Positions 1-6,627 of a DNA stretch of 13,072 nucleotides are shown one piece after another (the first letter of the stretch is position 1; each line of letters starts with the position of its first letter). The stretch comes from Streptococcaceae bacterium (lineage in GTDB: Bacteria > Bacillota > Bacilli > Lactobacillales > Streptococcaceae). Where the stretch lies: positions 1-13,072 of the forward strand of contig WREM01000011.1 in the NCBI GenBank assembly GCA_009779335.1, read 5' to 3'. Below the pieces are notes generated by a model, which was not told where the DNA came from, ran no database searches, and was given only the letters and a program-made list of their open reading frames with translations. The position numbers were made by a program, and so were the translations under genes.

Positions 1-23
1 AAAAAACGTCTTATTTACGTTTT
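1..23 (-). terminator. Probable intrinsic terminator of ffh, cut by the window edge
   Basis: On the minus strand AAAACGT pairs with ACGTTTT (7 bp) around a 7-nt loop that contains the ffh stop codon, followed by a T-run that reaches position 1. The stem is AT-rich and the T-run may continue outside the window, so strength cannot be judged. Confidence 0.5.
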
Positions 24-1549
24 CCTTTTTTCATTTTTTTCTGTGCACGTTTCATGGCTTGTTTCATGGCAAATTCTGTGGCTTTACCTTTGATTCCACT
101 CCCGAACATAGCACTCATATCAGAGTTCTCTCCTCCCATCATTGAGGAAAGGTCTCCCAACTGAGACATATCTGGCATACCGTTTGGCATATTGTTCGCA
201 TTAGGCATCCCTTGTCCACCCATCATGCCTTGCATCATACTGTTCATGTCTCCTGACATGACCGATTGCATCATGTCTTTGGATTGGTTGAATTGCTTGA
301 TGAATTTGTTGACATCCACATAGCTATTCCCTGACCCAGAGGCAATACGTCGACGACGAGCAGGGGAAAGTTCTGCCTCCAATCTGCGTTCAGCAGGTGT
401 CATCGATAAGACAATGGCTTTCTTGCGTGCCACATCTTTCGGATCTACCTTGACATTAGCCAATTCTGGCATTTGTGACATCCCTGGAATCATCTTCATG
501 ATTTCTTCCATGGGTCCCATGCTGGTTACTTGATCAAGCTGACTGACAAAATCTTCATAGTCAAAGCGATTTTCAGCCATTTTCTCAGCCATTTTGCGAG
601 ATTCTTCTTCATCAAACTGAGACTGAGCCTTTTCAATCAGTGTCAGCATATCTCCCATACCAAGAATACGAGAAGACATGCGGTCAGGATAAAAGACTTC
701 TAAATCAGTGAGTTTTTCACCCGTACCTGTGAATTTAATTGGTTTTCCTGTGATTTCACGAATAGAGAGAGCCGCTCCTCCACGAGTATCCCCATCTAGT
801 TTTGTGATGATGACCCCTGTAATATCCAATGTCTCATCAAAGGTCTTTGCAACTTGAGCTGCCACTTGACCAGTCATGGCATCAACAACCAAGAGAATTT
901 CTGTAGGATGGGCAATCTCTTTAATTTGTGTCAGCTCATTCATGAGCGTTTCATCAATTTCAAGACGGCCTGCGGTATCAATCAAGACATAATCATTACG
1001 ATTTTCAGCTGCTTTTGCAAGCCCATTCTTAACAATATTAACGGGACTTTCGGCTGTCCCTTCATCATAGACAGGAATTTCAAGCTGATTTCCTAATGTC
1101 TTTAACTGATCAATGGCTGCAGGACGATAAACATCCGCTGCAATCATGAGTGGACGTGCATCTGACTCTTCTTTGAGTTTCTTAGCAAGCTTTCCTGCGA
1201 AGGTTGTTTTCCCTGATCCTTGTAATCCAACCATCATGATAACCGTTGGAATCTTAGGAGATTTGAGTAATTCAGCCTCTCCTCCACCCAAAAGAGCTGT
1301 CAATTCTTCATCAACAATAGAAATAACTTGTTGAGCAGGATTGAGTGCCTCGGATACTTCTACACCGACTGCACGCTCACGAATAGCCTTGACAAATTTC
1401 TTCACAACAGGCAGAGCAACGTCGGCTTCAAGCAATGCGATACGGATTTCTTTTGTGATTTCAGTAACATCTTGCTCAGAAACTTTTTTCTTTCCACGAA
1501 GATTCTTAAACACGCCTTGCAATCGTTCAGTTAAATTTTCAAATGCCAT
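11..1549 (-). CDS. ffh: Signal recognition particle GTPase Ffh (SRP54)
   Basis: Ffh binds the signal sequence of nascent membrane and secreted proteins, pairs with 4.5S RNA and docks on FtsY for co-translational targeting. The 512 residues show the N domain (about 1-95), the G domain with P-loop GLQGSGKT (108-115), DTAGR (191-195) and TKLDGD (249-254), then the M domain with the RNA-binding stretch ARRRRIASGSG and a helix rich in Met. Most Ffh proteins are about 450 residues. The excess here is a Met/Asn/Gly-rich tail from about residue 430 and a basic end, KKMKKGKRK. The start ATG is preceded by an AAGAAAGAAG-type purine tract. The gene follows rnjB on the same strand, but a terminator and a fresh promoter lie between them. 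No ylxM-like gene precedes it, although ylxM commonly accompanies ffh in Firmicutes. Identification is very secure. Confidence 0.97.
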   Translation of the reverse strand: MAFENLTERLQGVFKNLRGKKKVSEQDVTEITKEIRIALLEADVALPVVKKFVKAIRERAVGVEVSEALNPAQQVISIVDEELTALLGGGEAELLKSPKIPTVIMMVGLQGSGKTTFAGKLAKKLKEESDARPLMIAADVYRPAAIDQLKTLGNQLEIPVYDEGTAESPVNIVKNGLAKAAENRNDYVLIDTAGRLEIDETLMNELTQIKEIAHPTEILLVVDAMTGQVAAQVAKTFDETLDITGVIITKLDGDTRGGAALSIREITGKPIKFTGTGEKLTDLEVFYPDRMSSRILGMGDMLTLIEKAQSQFDEEESRKMAEKMAENRFDYEDFVSQLDQVTSMGPMEEIMKMIPGMSQMPELANVKVDPKDVARKKAIVLSMTPAERRLEAELSPARRRRIASGSGNSYVDVNKFIKQFNQSKDMMQSVMSGDMNSMMQGMMGGQGMPNANNMPNGMPDMSQLGDLSSMMGGENSDMSAMFGSGIKGKATEFAMKQAMKRAQKKMKKGKRK

Positions 1550-1582
1550 TTTATACTTCTTTCTTTTTGATTAACTCTGCTT

Positions 1583-1610
1583 ATTATATCATTTTTGCTT
1601 GTATATTAAA
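1583..1610 (-). promoter_or_regulatory. ffh promoter with extended -10
   Basis: On the minus strand TGATATAAT (1591-1583) is a perfect extended -10. A weak -35, TTTAAT (1610-1605), lies 16 bp upstream. It sits between the rnjB terminator and the ffh start, so ffh can be expressed independently of rnjB. Confidence 0.65.
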
Positions 1611-1624
1611 TAGACTTTGGTATG

Positions 1625-1649
1625 AAAAAAAAAGAACTTATTGTTCTTT
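1625..1649 (-). terminator. Intrinsic terminator of rnjB with the stop codon in its loop
   Basis: On the minus strand AAAGAAC (1649-1643) pairs with GTTCTTT (1637-1631) around loop AATAA, and a run of nine T follows (1633-1625, partly in the stem). The rnjB stop TAA (1640-1638) lies inside the loop. Confidence 0.7.
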
Positions 1650-3416
1650 CTTTTTGTTTTTATTATGTCCTTTATTCTGATTGTGATTCTTATGATTTTG
1701 ATTTGGTTTATTATTCGATTTTTTGTTTCCTGAGTATTTAGTCAAATCTTGTGCTCCACGAGATTCCATGACTACTGGAAGTACAACTGGTCGGCGTTTA
1801 GTTTGCTCATAGAGGTATTTCCCAAGTGTATCACGAATCAATCCTTTGAGATCGGACCAATCAAAGTCTTTCCCTTTCAAGTATTCAGTAACTGCCTCAT
1901 CGACCATTTGACTGGCTTCTTGCATAAGATCATGAGACTCTTTGGCATAGACGAATCCTTTGGTATGGACTTTGGTTTTACTGATGATGTTACGGTCGTT
2001 TTTGCTAATGGTGATAACAGCGATAAAGATTCCATCTTCAGATAGGACTTTACGATCACGAAGCACGACAGAACCAATATCTCCTACACCTGCTCCATCA
2101 ATCATGACGTTCTCTGCAGGGATTACTCCTGCAGGAATCATCTTATCCTCTTGGAAAGTAACTGTTTCCCCATTTTTAGCAATGAAGATTTGCTCTGGTG
2201 CCATTCCAAGCTCCATGGCAAGTTCTGCATGGGCACGAAGTTCACGATACTCTCCTTGAATAGGAATGAGATTTTTTGGATTAAGAATATCAAGCATGAA
2301 CTGCAAGTCACGAGCATTAGCGTGCCCTGAAATCTTCAAATCAGAACCCAGTAATTTCATGACTCCACCTGCTTTATAAACTTCATTCTCAATACGAGCT
2401 GTTGTTGTTTCATAAGCAAGTGAGGGCGTAGTTACTGAGAGTACAATGTCCTTATCTTTAATGCTTACTGTCGGATGTTGATGGTTTGCCATATCTCCCA
2501 AGGCTTTGAGAGGTTCACCCATACGTCCTGTTTCGAGAATCATGATTTCACGATCCGCATAATCATTGATTGCTTTTATATCAATAATGGATTGTTCATC
2601 TTCAATCTTAAGTTTGTCTAAGCGACGAGCAATAGCTACAATTTCAGTTGTGTCTTGTCCAGAGAAAGCAATCTTCTTGTGAAGTTTAATTCCTACATCA
2701 ATAGATTGTTGGATACGCCCAATATTCCCCGAATTACATGCAATAATAACACGCCCCTGTGCTTCATCCACATAATCAAAAATCTTATCATAGATTTCTT
2801 GTTCAGATGCTGATTGAATAGGTGACATAGCATTAGGTGAGCTTGAAAGCAGAGCAAGGACCTTGCTTGACCCAATTTCTGCCAAACGACGCATATTGGT
2901 CTTATAACCTTCTGCTACTGCAGGGTCAAATCGGAAGTCTCCTGTATAGACAACATTTCCCGAGTCAGTCCCAATAACAATCCCCATAGATTCAGGAATG
3001 GTATGTGTTGTAGGGAAGAATGAAACAACAGCCTGACCAAAATCTATCTCTGCATCCTCATTGATGATATGAAAATTATCAAATTTACGACTCGCTTCAT
3101 AGTTCTTAACGTTGATTTTTGCGAGTTCAATCGTCAATTCTGACCCGAATACTGGCACATCCATCTCTGCCAAAATATAAGGCAAAGCTCCAATAGAATC
3201 TGCATGACCATGTGTCAAGAATATCCCAGCCACACGTTCCGAATTTTCTATCAAATAATCAATGCTAGGAATGACAAAGTCAATCCCCAACATCCCTGCA
3301 TCTGCATATTTAAGTCCTGCATCAAGCACAAAAATTTGCTCATTGACTTCGACCACATACATATTTTTTCCAAATTCACGCACACCACCAAGAGGTGTTA
3401 CTTTAATTTCTGCCAT
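1638..3416 (-). CDS. rnjB: Ribonuclease J2, metallo-beta-lactamase/beta-CASP RNase
   Basis: RNase J proteins process and degrade mRNA and rRNA; J2 usually works in a complex with J1. The 592 residues show the metallo-beta-lactamase fold (LTHGHADSIGALP at 67-79, GDFRFD at 159-164), the beta-CASP insert, the return of the lactamase fold (SGHANARD, 363-370; IPIQGEYREL, 384-393) and a C-terminal domain to about 555. J1 enzymes have H-x-H-x-D-H, LSDS and PVHGEYR. Here the second metal-site His is Ser74, LSDS is LSSS (190-193) and PVHGEYR has Gln387. This degenerate site points to J2 rather than J1. The last 30 residues are an Asn/Lys/His-rich low-complexity tail. A GAAAGG ribosome-binding site precedes the ATG. 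Family assignment is secure; J2 over J1 is likely. Confidence 0.9.
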   Translation of the reverse strand: MAEIKVTPLGGVREFGKNMYVVEVNEQIFVLDAGLKYADAGMLGIDFVIPSIDYLIENSERVAGIFLTHGHADSIGALPYILAEMDVPVFGSELTIELAKINVKNYEASRKFDNFHIINEDAEIDFGQAVVSFFPTTHTIPESMGIVIGTDSGNVVYTGDFRFDPAVAEGYKTNMRRLAEIGSSKVLALLSSSPNAMSPIQSASEQEIYDKIFDYVDEAQGRVIIACNSGNIGRIQQSIDVGIKLHKKIAFSGQDTTEIVAIARRLDKLKIEDEQSIIDIKAINDYADREIMILETGRMGEPLKALGDMANHQHPTVSIKDKDIVLSVTTPSLAYETTTARIENEVYKAGGVMKLLGSDLKISGHANARDLQFMLDILNPKNLIPIQGEYRELRAHAELAMELGMAPEQIFIAKNGETVTFQEDKMIPAGVIPAENVMIDGAGVGDIGSVVLRDRKVLSEDGIFIAVITISKNDRNIISKTKVHTKGFVYAKESHDLMQEASQMVDEAVTEYLKGKDFDWSDLKGLIRDTLGKYLYEQTKRRPVVLPVVMESRGAQDLTKYSGNKKSNNKPNQNHKNHNQNKGHNKNKKKEQ

Positions 3417-3492
3417 AGTTAAAAAACCTTTCTTATTCTAAGAAGTACTTATTTTTTCTCTTTTGATTTGCAGACTTTCTCTACTTACACTT

Positions 3493-3510
3493 TTCAGACG
3501 AGGTCGAAAA
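3493..3510 (-). promoter_or_regulatory. Hairpin in the predicted rnjB 5' leader
   Basis: On the minus strand TTTTCGAC and GTC-T-GAAAA form an 8-bp stem with one bulged T and a CTC loop. It lies about 80 nt upstream of the rnjB start, inside the long leader implied by the candidate promoter. No T-run follows it, so it is not a terminator. Its function is unknown. Confidence 0.35.
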
Positions 3511-3519
3511 TCTATTCGA

Positions 3520-3532
3520 TGACACATTGTCA
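3520..3532. repeat. Inverted repeat TGACA-CAT-TGTCA, possible operator
   Basis: A perfect 5-bp inverted repeat with a 3-nt centre in the rnjB/YCII divergent spacer. Its arms equal the outer arms of the larger repeat at 3629-3646. It lies just downstream of the candidate rnjB promoter. Confidence 0.35.
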
Positions 3533-3553
3533 TTACTGAGAATCATTACCTTT

Positions 3554-3585
3554 ATTCTATCATAAAATGGGATTATTATCTAATT
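3554..3585 (-). promoter_or_regulatory. Candidate rnjB promoter (extended -10)
   Basis: On the minus strand TGATAGAAT (3562-3554) is a near-consensus extended -10, with only a poor -35 (TTAGAT, 18 bp upstream). It would give rnjB a 5' untranslated region of about 130 nt. A second TAGAAT nearer the gene (3435-3440 area) lacks both TG and a -35, so this one is preferred. Confidence 0.4.
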
Positions 3586-3614
3586 TTCTATTTTAAGGTG
3601 GTTTTAAGTTAATC

Positions 3615-3623
3615 TGTTATAAT
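3615..3623 (+). promoter_or_regulatory. Promoter of the YCII-family gene (extended -10)
   Basis: TGTTATAAT is a perfect extended -10 located 38 bp before the ATG. No good -35 hexamer is found 16-18 bp upstream, as is tolerated for extended -10 promoters. Confidence 0.65.
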
Positions 3624-3628
3624 GAACA

Positions 3629-3646
3629 TGACAATAAAGATTGTCA
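3629..3646. repeat. Inverted repeat at the predicted start site of the YCII gene, possible operator
   Basis: TGACAAT-AAAG-ATTGTCA is a perfect 7-bp inverted repeat beginning at about +1 of the predicted transcript and ending 5 bp before the AGGAG ribosome-binding site. The position suits a repressor operator or a small 5' hairpin. I do not recognise it as Fur, PerR, FNR, Rex, AdcR or CodY. Confidence 0.4.
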
Positions 3647-3660
3647 ATTAAGGAGAATTC

Positions 3661-3987
3661 ATGAAAAAATTCATGTTATTGTACATTGCTGATCCTGTAG
3701 AAGCAGCAAAAATGATGGAAACAATGACACCTGAACAAGGTGAACAAATGAACCAACTTTGGATGGCTTGGGCCGCTCAAGCGGGTGAAAATCTTATTGA
3801 TTTTGGACTTCCTGCAATGCCTGCGTCAGAAAATGCGAAGAAAGATGGACCTAACCGTATCGGTGGGTACTCTATCGTTCAGGCTCAAGATGAACCTGCT
3901 GTTCAAGCGATGATTGCTGAACATCCACATAAAAAAATGGGAGGAGACATCTATGTCTTCGAACTCATGCCAATGCCTGGTATGTAA
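3661..3987 (+). CDS. YCII/DGPF-family protein
   Basis: A 108-residue protein of the YCII-related fold (dimeric alpha-beta barrel relatives, often annotated YciI or DGPF domain). Visible hallmarks are the N-terminal strand MKKFMLLYIAD, a Met-rich helix (15-40), the turn DGPNRIGGYSIV (62-73), the EHPH element (87-90) and a final strand IYVFELMPM. The length is normal for the family. Some members are enzymes acting on small ring compounds, but most have no assigned reaction and I infer none here. A strong ribosome-binding site, AAGGAG, lies 5 nt before the ATG. It is a single-gene transcript with its own promoter and terminator, divergent from rnjB. The inverted repeat around its start site suggests dedicated control. 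Confidence 0.85.
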   Translation: MKKFMLLYIADPVEAAKMMETMTPEQGEQMNQLWMAWAAQAGENLIDFGLPAMPASENAKKDGPNRIGGYSIVQAQDEPAVQAMIAEHPHKKMGGDIYVFELMPMPGM

Positions 3988-3996
3988 GCCCAAATC

Positions 3997-4020
3997 AAAA
4001 GGCTCTTATGAGCCTTTTTC
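3997..4020. terminator. Bidirectional terminator between the YCII gene and the 61-codon gene
   Basis: AAAAGGCTC (3997-4005) and GAGCCTTTT (4010-4018) form a 9-bp stem with loop TTAT, followed by a T-run on the plus strand. On the minus strand the stem also ends the convergent small gene, whose TAA (4008-4006) lies in the loop; the T-run on that side is shorter and interrupted. Confidence 0.85.
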
Positions 4021-4191
4021 TTTATCCATTTTTTTCAAGCATAATTTACAATTTATTTCCAAATTTGTAGGATTCCAAACGGGTTTCTCATATCCTTCGA
4101 TTCCCTTATCATTCATGCCACATAAGGTGTTATGTTCATCTTTCAGGGCGTGGATTTTTTTATTTTTAGCATTTATGATTTTATCCATCAT
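4006..4191 (-). CDS. Small putative zinc-binding protein (HCCC pattern)
   Basis: A 61-residue protein. His14, Cys24 (in LCG), Cys48 and Cys51 (CKLCLKK) form an H-x9-C-x23-C-x2-C pattern. It resembles small zinc-ribbon-like proteins with a HALK...TLCG and a C-terminal CxxCLK knuckle. Zinc binding is inferred and no function is known. The ribosome-binding site GGAG precedes two adjacent ATG codons. It is 1 nt from the first and 4 nt from the second, so translation may begin at 4188. The gene lies downstream of the structured RNA and its terminator (4205-4235), only 14-18 bp after the T-run. No promoter of its own is visible, so expression would need read-through. The ordered Cys/His spacing, the ribosome-binding site and the stop codon inside the terminator loop argue against a chance frame. 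Confidence 0.65.
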   Translation of the reverse strand: MMDKIINAKNKKIHALKDEHNTLCGMNDKGIEGYEKPVWNPTNLEINCKLCLKKMDKEKGS

Positions 4192-4204
4192 TCTCCAATC
4201 TAAT

Positions 4205-4235
4205 AAAAAATTCTCTACCTAATAAGTAGAGAATT
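4205..4235 (-). terminator. Intrinsic terminator ending the RNA and tkt transcripts
   Basis: On the minus strand AATTCTCTAC (4235-4226) pairs perfectly with GTAGAGAATT (4218-4209) around loop TTATTAG, and six T (4210-4205) follow directly. It sits just before the ribosome-binding site of the small zinc-protein gene. It can end both the predicted RNA and read-through from the purB-tkt cluster. Confidence 0.8.
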
Positions 4236-4373
4236 AAAGGCAGTTTTCACTGTGCCAAAGAGGTTCACACAATTTGACAAGATTTCATGAATCCTTCACG
4301 ACTGACTCAACAGTCCAAATCTCCTTAGCTTCCGATTCTGCTATGCAGAAAATTCGGCTCATCGCATGAACCT
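4205..4373 (-). ncRNA. Predicted structured RNA: sRNA or leader of the small zinc-protein gene
   Basis: A minus-strand segment with no convincing gene but dense complementarity. AGGTTCATGC (4373-4364) pairs with GTGTGAACCT (4270-4261). CCGA..TTCTGC (4357-4345) pairs with GCAGAATCGG (4341-4332), leaving a 3-nt bulge. GATTT (4321-4317) pairs with AAATC (4285-4281) and encloses two hairpins, GACTG/CAGTC (4315-4300) and TGAA/TTCA (4298-4288). CAGT-GAAA-ACTG (4252-4241), flanked by GG/CC, is a hairpin with a GNRA loop. A terminator closes the element. With a promoter at 4374-4402 the start site would be near 4367, which would exclude part of the first helix; transcripts read through from tkt would contain all of it. 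I do not recognise 6S, 4.5S, tmRNA, RNase P, T-box or a named riboswitch, though a divergent 6S RNA is not excluded. Confidence 0.55.
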
Positions 4374-4402
4374 AGTATAGCACATTAATTCAGATGAAGC
4401 AA
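4374..4402 (-). promoter_or_regulatory. Promoter of the structured RNA, overlapping the end of the membrane-protein gene
   Basis: On the minus strand TGCTATACT (4382-4374) is an extended -10, and TTGCTT (4402-4397) lies 17 bp upstream as -35. The stop codon of the 83-codon gene falls within the spacer. Confidence 0.6.
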
Positions 4403-4636
4403 GAAAGCAAGTAGAATCGAGGCTGAAGCAAAGAATATGACCCAACAAAAAGCAAATCCAAATGTAAACTGACGGGTTCCATTATTCTTATATGAAGCGA
4501 CTGTCCGTCTGCCCCGATAGATAAAGAGTGAAATCAATGATACCAGGGTCACAATCACCTGTAAAATGGTATTTGCCCAAAAGGTGATGTTGAGTGCGGA
4601 TAAAACTCCAACAATGAGTGAGAGGATAATAGCCAT
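4385..4636 (-). CDS. Small membrane protein of unknown function, coupled to tkt
   Basis: An 83-residue hydrophobic protein that I do not recognise. It appears to have three membrane segments (about 2-19, 22-39 and 58-80). Between the second and third is a basic loop, RGRRTVASYKNNGTRQF (41-57), likely cytoplasmic by the positive-inside rule. Its ATG shares one base with the tkt stop (TAATG), and AAGGGG inside the tkt end can serve as ribosome-binding site, so translation is probably coupled to tkt. The 3' end carries the promoter of the downstream structured RNA. Its place in the purB-tkt cluster does not by itself give a role. Confidence 0.75.
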   Translation of the reverse strand: MAIILSLIVGVLSALNITFWANTILQVIVTLVSLISLFIYRGRRTVASYKNNGTRQFTFGFAFCWVIFFASASILLAFLLHLN

Positions 4637-6612
4637 TAGCTTAGCCCCTTATACACATTAACCACGTTCTCTACTGTAAACCCATATTCCGAGAGCACTT
4701 TATCTGCTGGTGCTGATGCCCCCCATTGATCAACAGTGACTGTCGCTCCATCCAGTCCGATATATTTTGCCCAACCAAAGCTTGAACCCAATTCAATCCC
4801 CAGACGACGGCGTACAGATGAAGGTAAAATTTCTTCTTTGTAGCTGGCTGACTGCTCGTCAAAGATGTTCATCGACGGCATTGATACCACACGAATGCTA
4901 TTCCCAAGAGATTTTTTTGCCTCTAAGGCAAGTGCAACTTCTGAACCTGTCGCAATGATAATCCCTTCAAGAGTTCCCTCTTCTTTGGAAATGATATAAG
5001 CTCCTCTATTTAACCCTTCTTCTGCTAATTGTGCTGTCCCTTCAAGTACAGTAAGGTTTTGGCGTGTAAGGACAAGTGCCGTAGGGCGTGTCATAGAATT
5101 AACTGCACGACACCACGCTGCATTGACTTCATTTCCATCTGCTGGGCGGATAACATCAAGATTAGGCATAGAACGAATAGATGCCAGTTGCTCTACGGGT
5201 TCATGTGTCGGCCCATCTTCACCAACTGCGATAGAATCATGTGTCCATACATAAGTGACAGGTAATTCTTGAAGAGCAGCCATACGAACAGCAGGAAGCA
5301 TATAATTAGAAAAGACAAAGAATGTTCCACCATAGACACGAGTTCCACCGTGCAATGCCATCCCATTCATTATCGTTCCCATGGCAAATTCACGTACACC
5401 AAACCAAATGTTACGCCCTGCATAGTTATCAGGTTGGAAATCTGTATCCGCTTTGACCATTGTATTATTTGAGGCAGATAAATCAGCTGACCCTCCCCAG
5501 AAGTTCGGCATTTGAGCTGAAATTTCTTGAATAGCTTCTTGTGAAGTCACACGAGAAGCCTTGCTTGAACCTAGTTCATGCTTTGTCAAGTTCAACTCAG
5601 GAGTTTCATTAGCGAATGCTTGTTTATATTGCTTCGCTAATTCAGGATATTGACTGGCATAGTCAGTAAAGAGCTTATCCCATGTTGCTTCAAGTTCAGT
5701 ACCACGTTTGATAATTGTTTCTTCAAAGCGAGCATTGACTTGATCGGGAACTGTAAATTCTGGATAGTCCCAACCGTATGCTTTTTTCGCAAATGTAATT
5801 CCCTCCGCACCAAGAGGAGCACCGTGAACCGCAGATGTCCCTTGCTTTTCAGCACCAAATCCGATGATTGTTTTCACTTCAATAATCGTTGGTTTATTTG
5901 CCTCTGCTTTAGCCATTTCTACTGCTTGCGCAATTTCTTCAAGATTATTTCCATCTTTTACAAGAATATGTTGCCAACCATAAGATTCAAAACGCATCTT
6001 TACGTCATCTGTGAACGCCATAGACAAATCTCCATCAAGAGAAATATTGTTTGAATCATAGAAAAGAACAAGTTTCCCAAGTTTAAGTTTCCCTGCAAGC
6101 GATGCTGCTTCTTGAGAGACCCCTTCCATTAAATCTCCATCTCCATTAAGAGCATAGGTATAATGATCCACGATATTAAAATTAGGTTTGTTATAAGTTG
6201 CTGCCAAATGAGCTTCTGCCATTGCCATACCGACGGCGTCGGCGATACCTTGCCCAAGAGGACCAGTTGTTGCTTCCACACCATCCGTCCAGTCCACTTC
6301 AGGATGTCCCGGAGTTTTCGACTGCCATTGACGGAAATTCTTGAGATCATCCATAGACACCTCATATCCTGATAAATGCAATAGGCTATAAAGCATAGCT
6401 GAACCATGTCCTGCTGACAAGACAAAACGGTCACGGTTAGACCAGTTACGACTTGTTTCAGGGTTCACATTAAGAAATTTACTCCAAAGCACATAAGCCA
6501 TTGGTGCAGCTCCTAACGGGAGACCGGGGTGTCCTGAATTTGCTTTTTGAATGGCATCCATTGAAAGTGTACGAATAGTATTTACTGCAAGTTGATCTGT
6601 ATTGTCAAACAT
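4636..6612 (-). CDS. tkt: Transketolase
   Basis: Transketolase moves two-carbon units between sugar phosphates (xylulose-5-P with ribose-5-P or erythrose-4-P) using thiamine diphosphate, linking glycolysis to pentose, nucleotide and aromatic synthesis. The protein shows the N-terminal AIQKANSGHPGLPLGAAPM, the thiamine-diphosphate motif GDGDLMEG with a distal NN, GVREFAMGTIMNGMALHGG with the cofactor-activating Glu, and the WTHDSIAVGEDGPTHEP substrate region. I place the start at the ATG at 6612, beginning MFDNTDQLAV (658 residues), because GGAG lies 6-7 nt before it. An in-frame ATG at 6624 would put the ribosome-binding site inside the gene. It begins 15 bp after purB with no terminator between, and overlaps the next small gene by 1 bp, so the three genes probably form one operon. 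Confidence 0.96.
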   Translation of the reverse strand: MFDNTDQLAVNTIRTLSMDAIQKANSGHPGLPLGAAPMAYVLWSKFLNVNPETSRNWSNRDRFVLSAGHGSAMLYSLLHLSGYEVSMDDLKNFRQWQSKTPGHPEVDWTDGVEATTGPLGQGIADAVGMAMAEAHLAATYNKPNFNIVDHYTYALNGDGDLMEGVSQEAASLAGKLKLGKLVLFYDSNNISLDGDLSMAFTDDVKMRFESYGWQHILVKDGNNLEEIAQAVEMAKAEANKPTIIEVKTIIGFGAEKQGTSAVHGAPLGAEGITFAKKAYGWDYPEFTVPDQVNARFEETIIKRGTELEATWDKLFTDYASQYPELAKQYKQAFANETPELNLTKHELGSSKASRVTSQEAIQEISAQMPNFWGGSADLSASNNTMVKADTDFQPDNYAGRNIWFGVREFAMGTIMNGMALHGGTRVYGGTFFVFSNYMLPAVRMAALQELPVTYVWTHDSIAVGEDGPTHEPVEQLASIRSMPNLDVIRPADGNEVNAAWCRAVNSMTRPTALVLTRQNLTVLEGTAQLAEEGLNRGAYIISKEEGTLEGIIIATGSEVALALEAKKSLGNSIRVVSMPSMNIFDEQSASYKEEILPSSVRRRLGIELGSSFGWAKYIGLDGATVTVDQWGASAPADKVLSEYGFTVENVVNVYKGLS

Positions 6613-6627
6613 AATTTTCTCCATTTC

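Noticed and set aside
3581..3596. AATTTTCTATTTTAA as a CodY box
   Set aside because: Only the left half fits the AATTTTCWGAAAATT consensus; the right half mismatches at most positions.
3914..4222. Plus-strand frame overlapping the YCII gene and antisense to the 61-codon gene
   Set aside because: It crosses a strong terminator, overlaps a well-supported gene in another frame and lacks a ribosome-binding site; its apparent Cys content comes from the antisense strand.
4274..4279. TTGACA on the plus strand as a promoter -35
   Set aside because: No -10-like hexamer lies 16-18 bp downstream and no plus-strand gene follows.
4285..4362. Short minus-strand reading frame (25 codons, ATG at 4362) inside the structured RNA
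   Set aside because: It has no ribosome-binding site within the predicted transcript, the ATG would lie only a few bases from the 5' end, and the product resembles no peptide family I know.
6613..6624. ATG at 6624 as the tkt start
   Set aside because: It would place the good ribosome-binding site inside the gene and has no site of its own; the ATG at 6612 fits both the ribosome-binding site and the family N-terminus.
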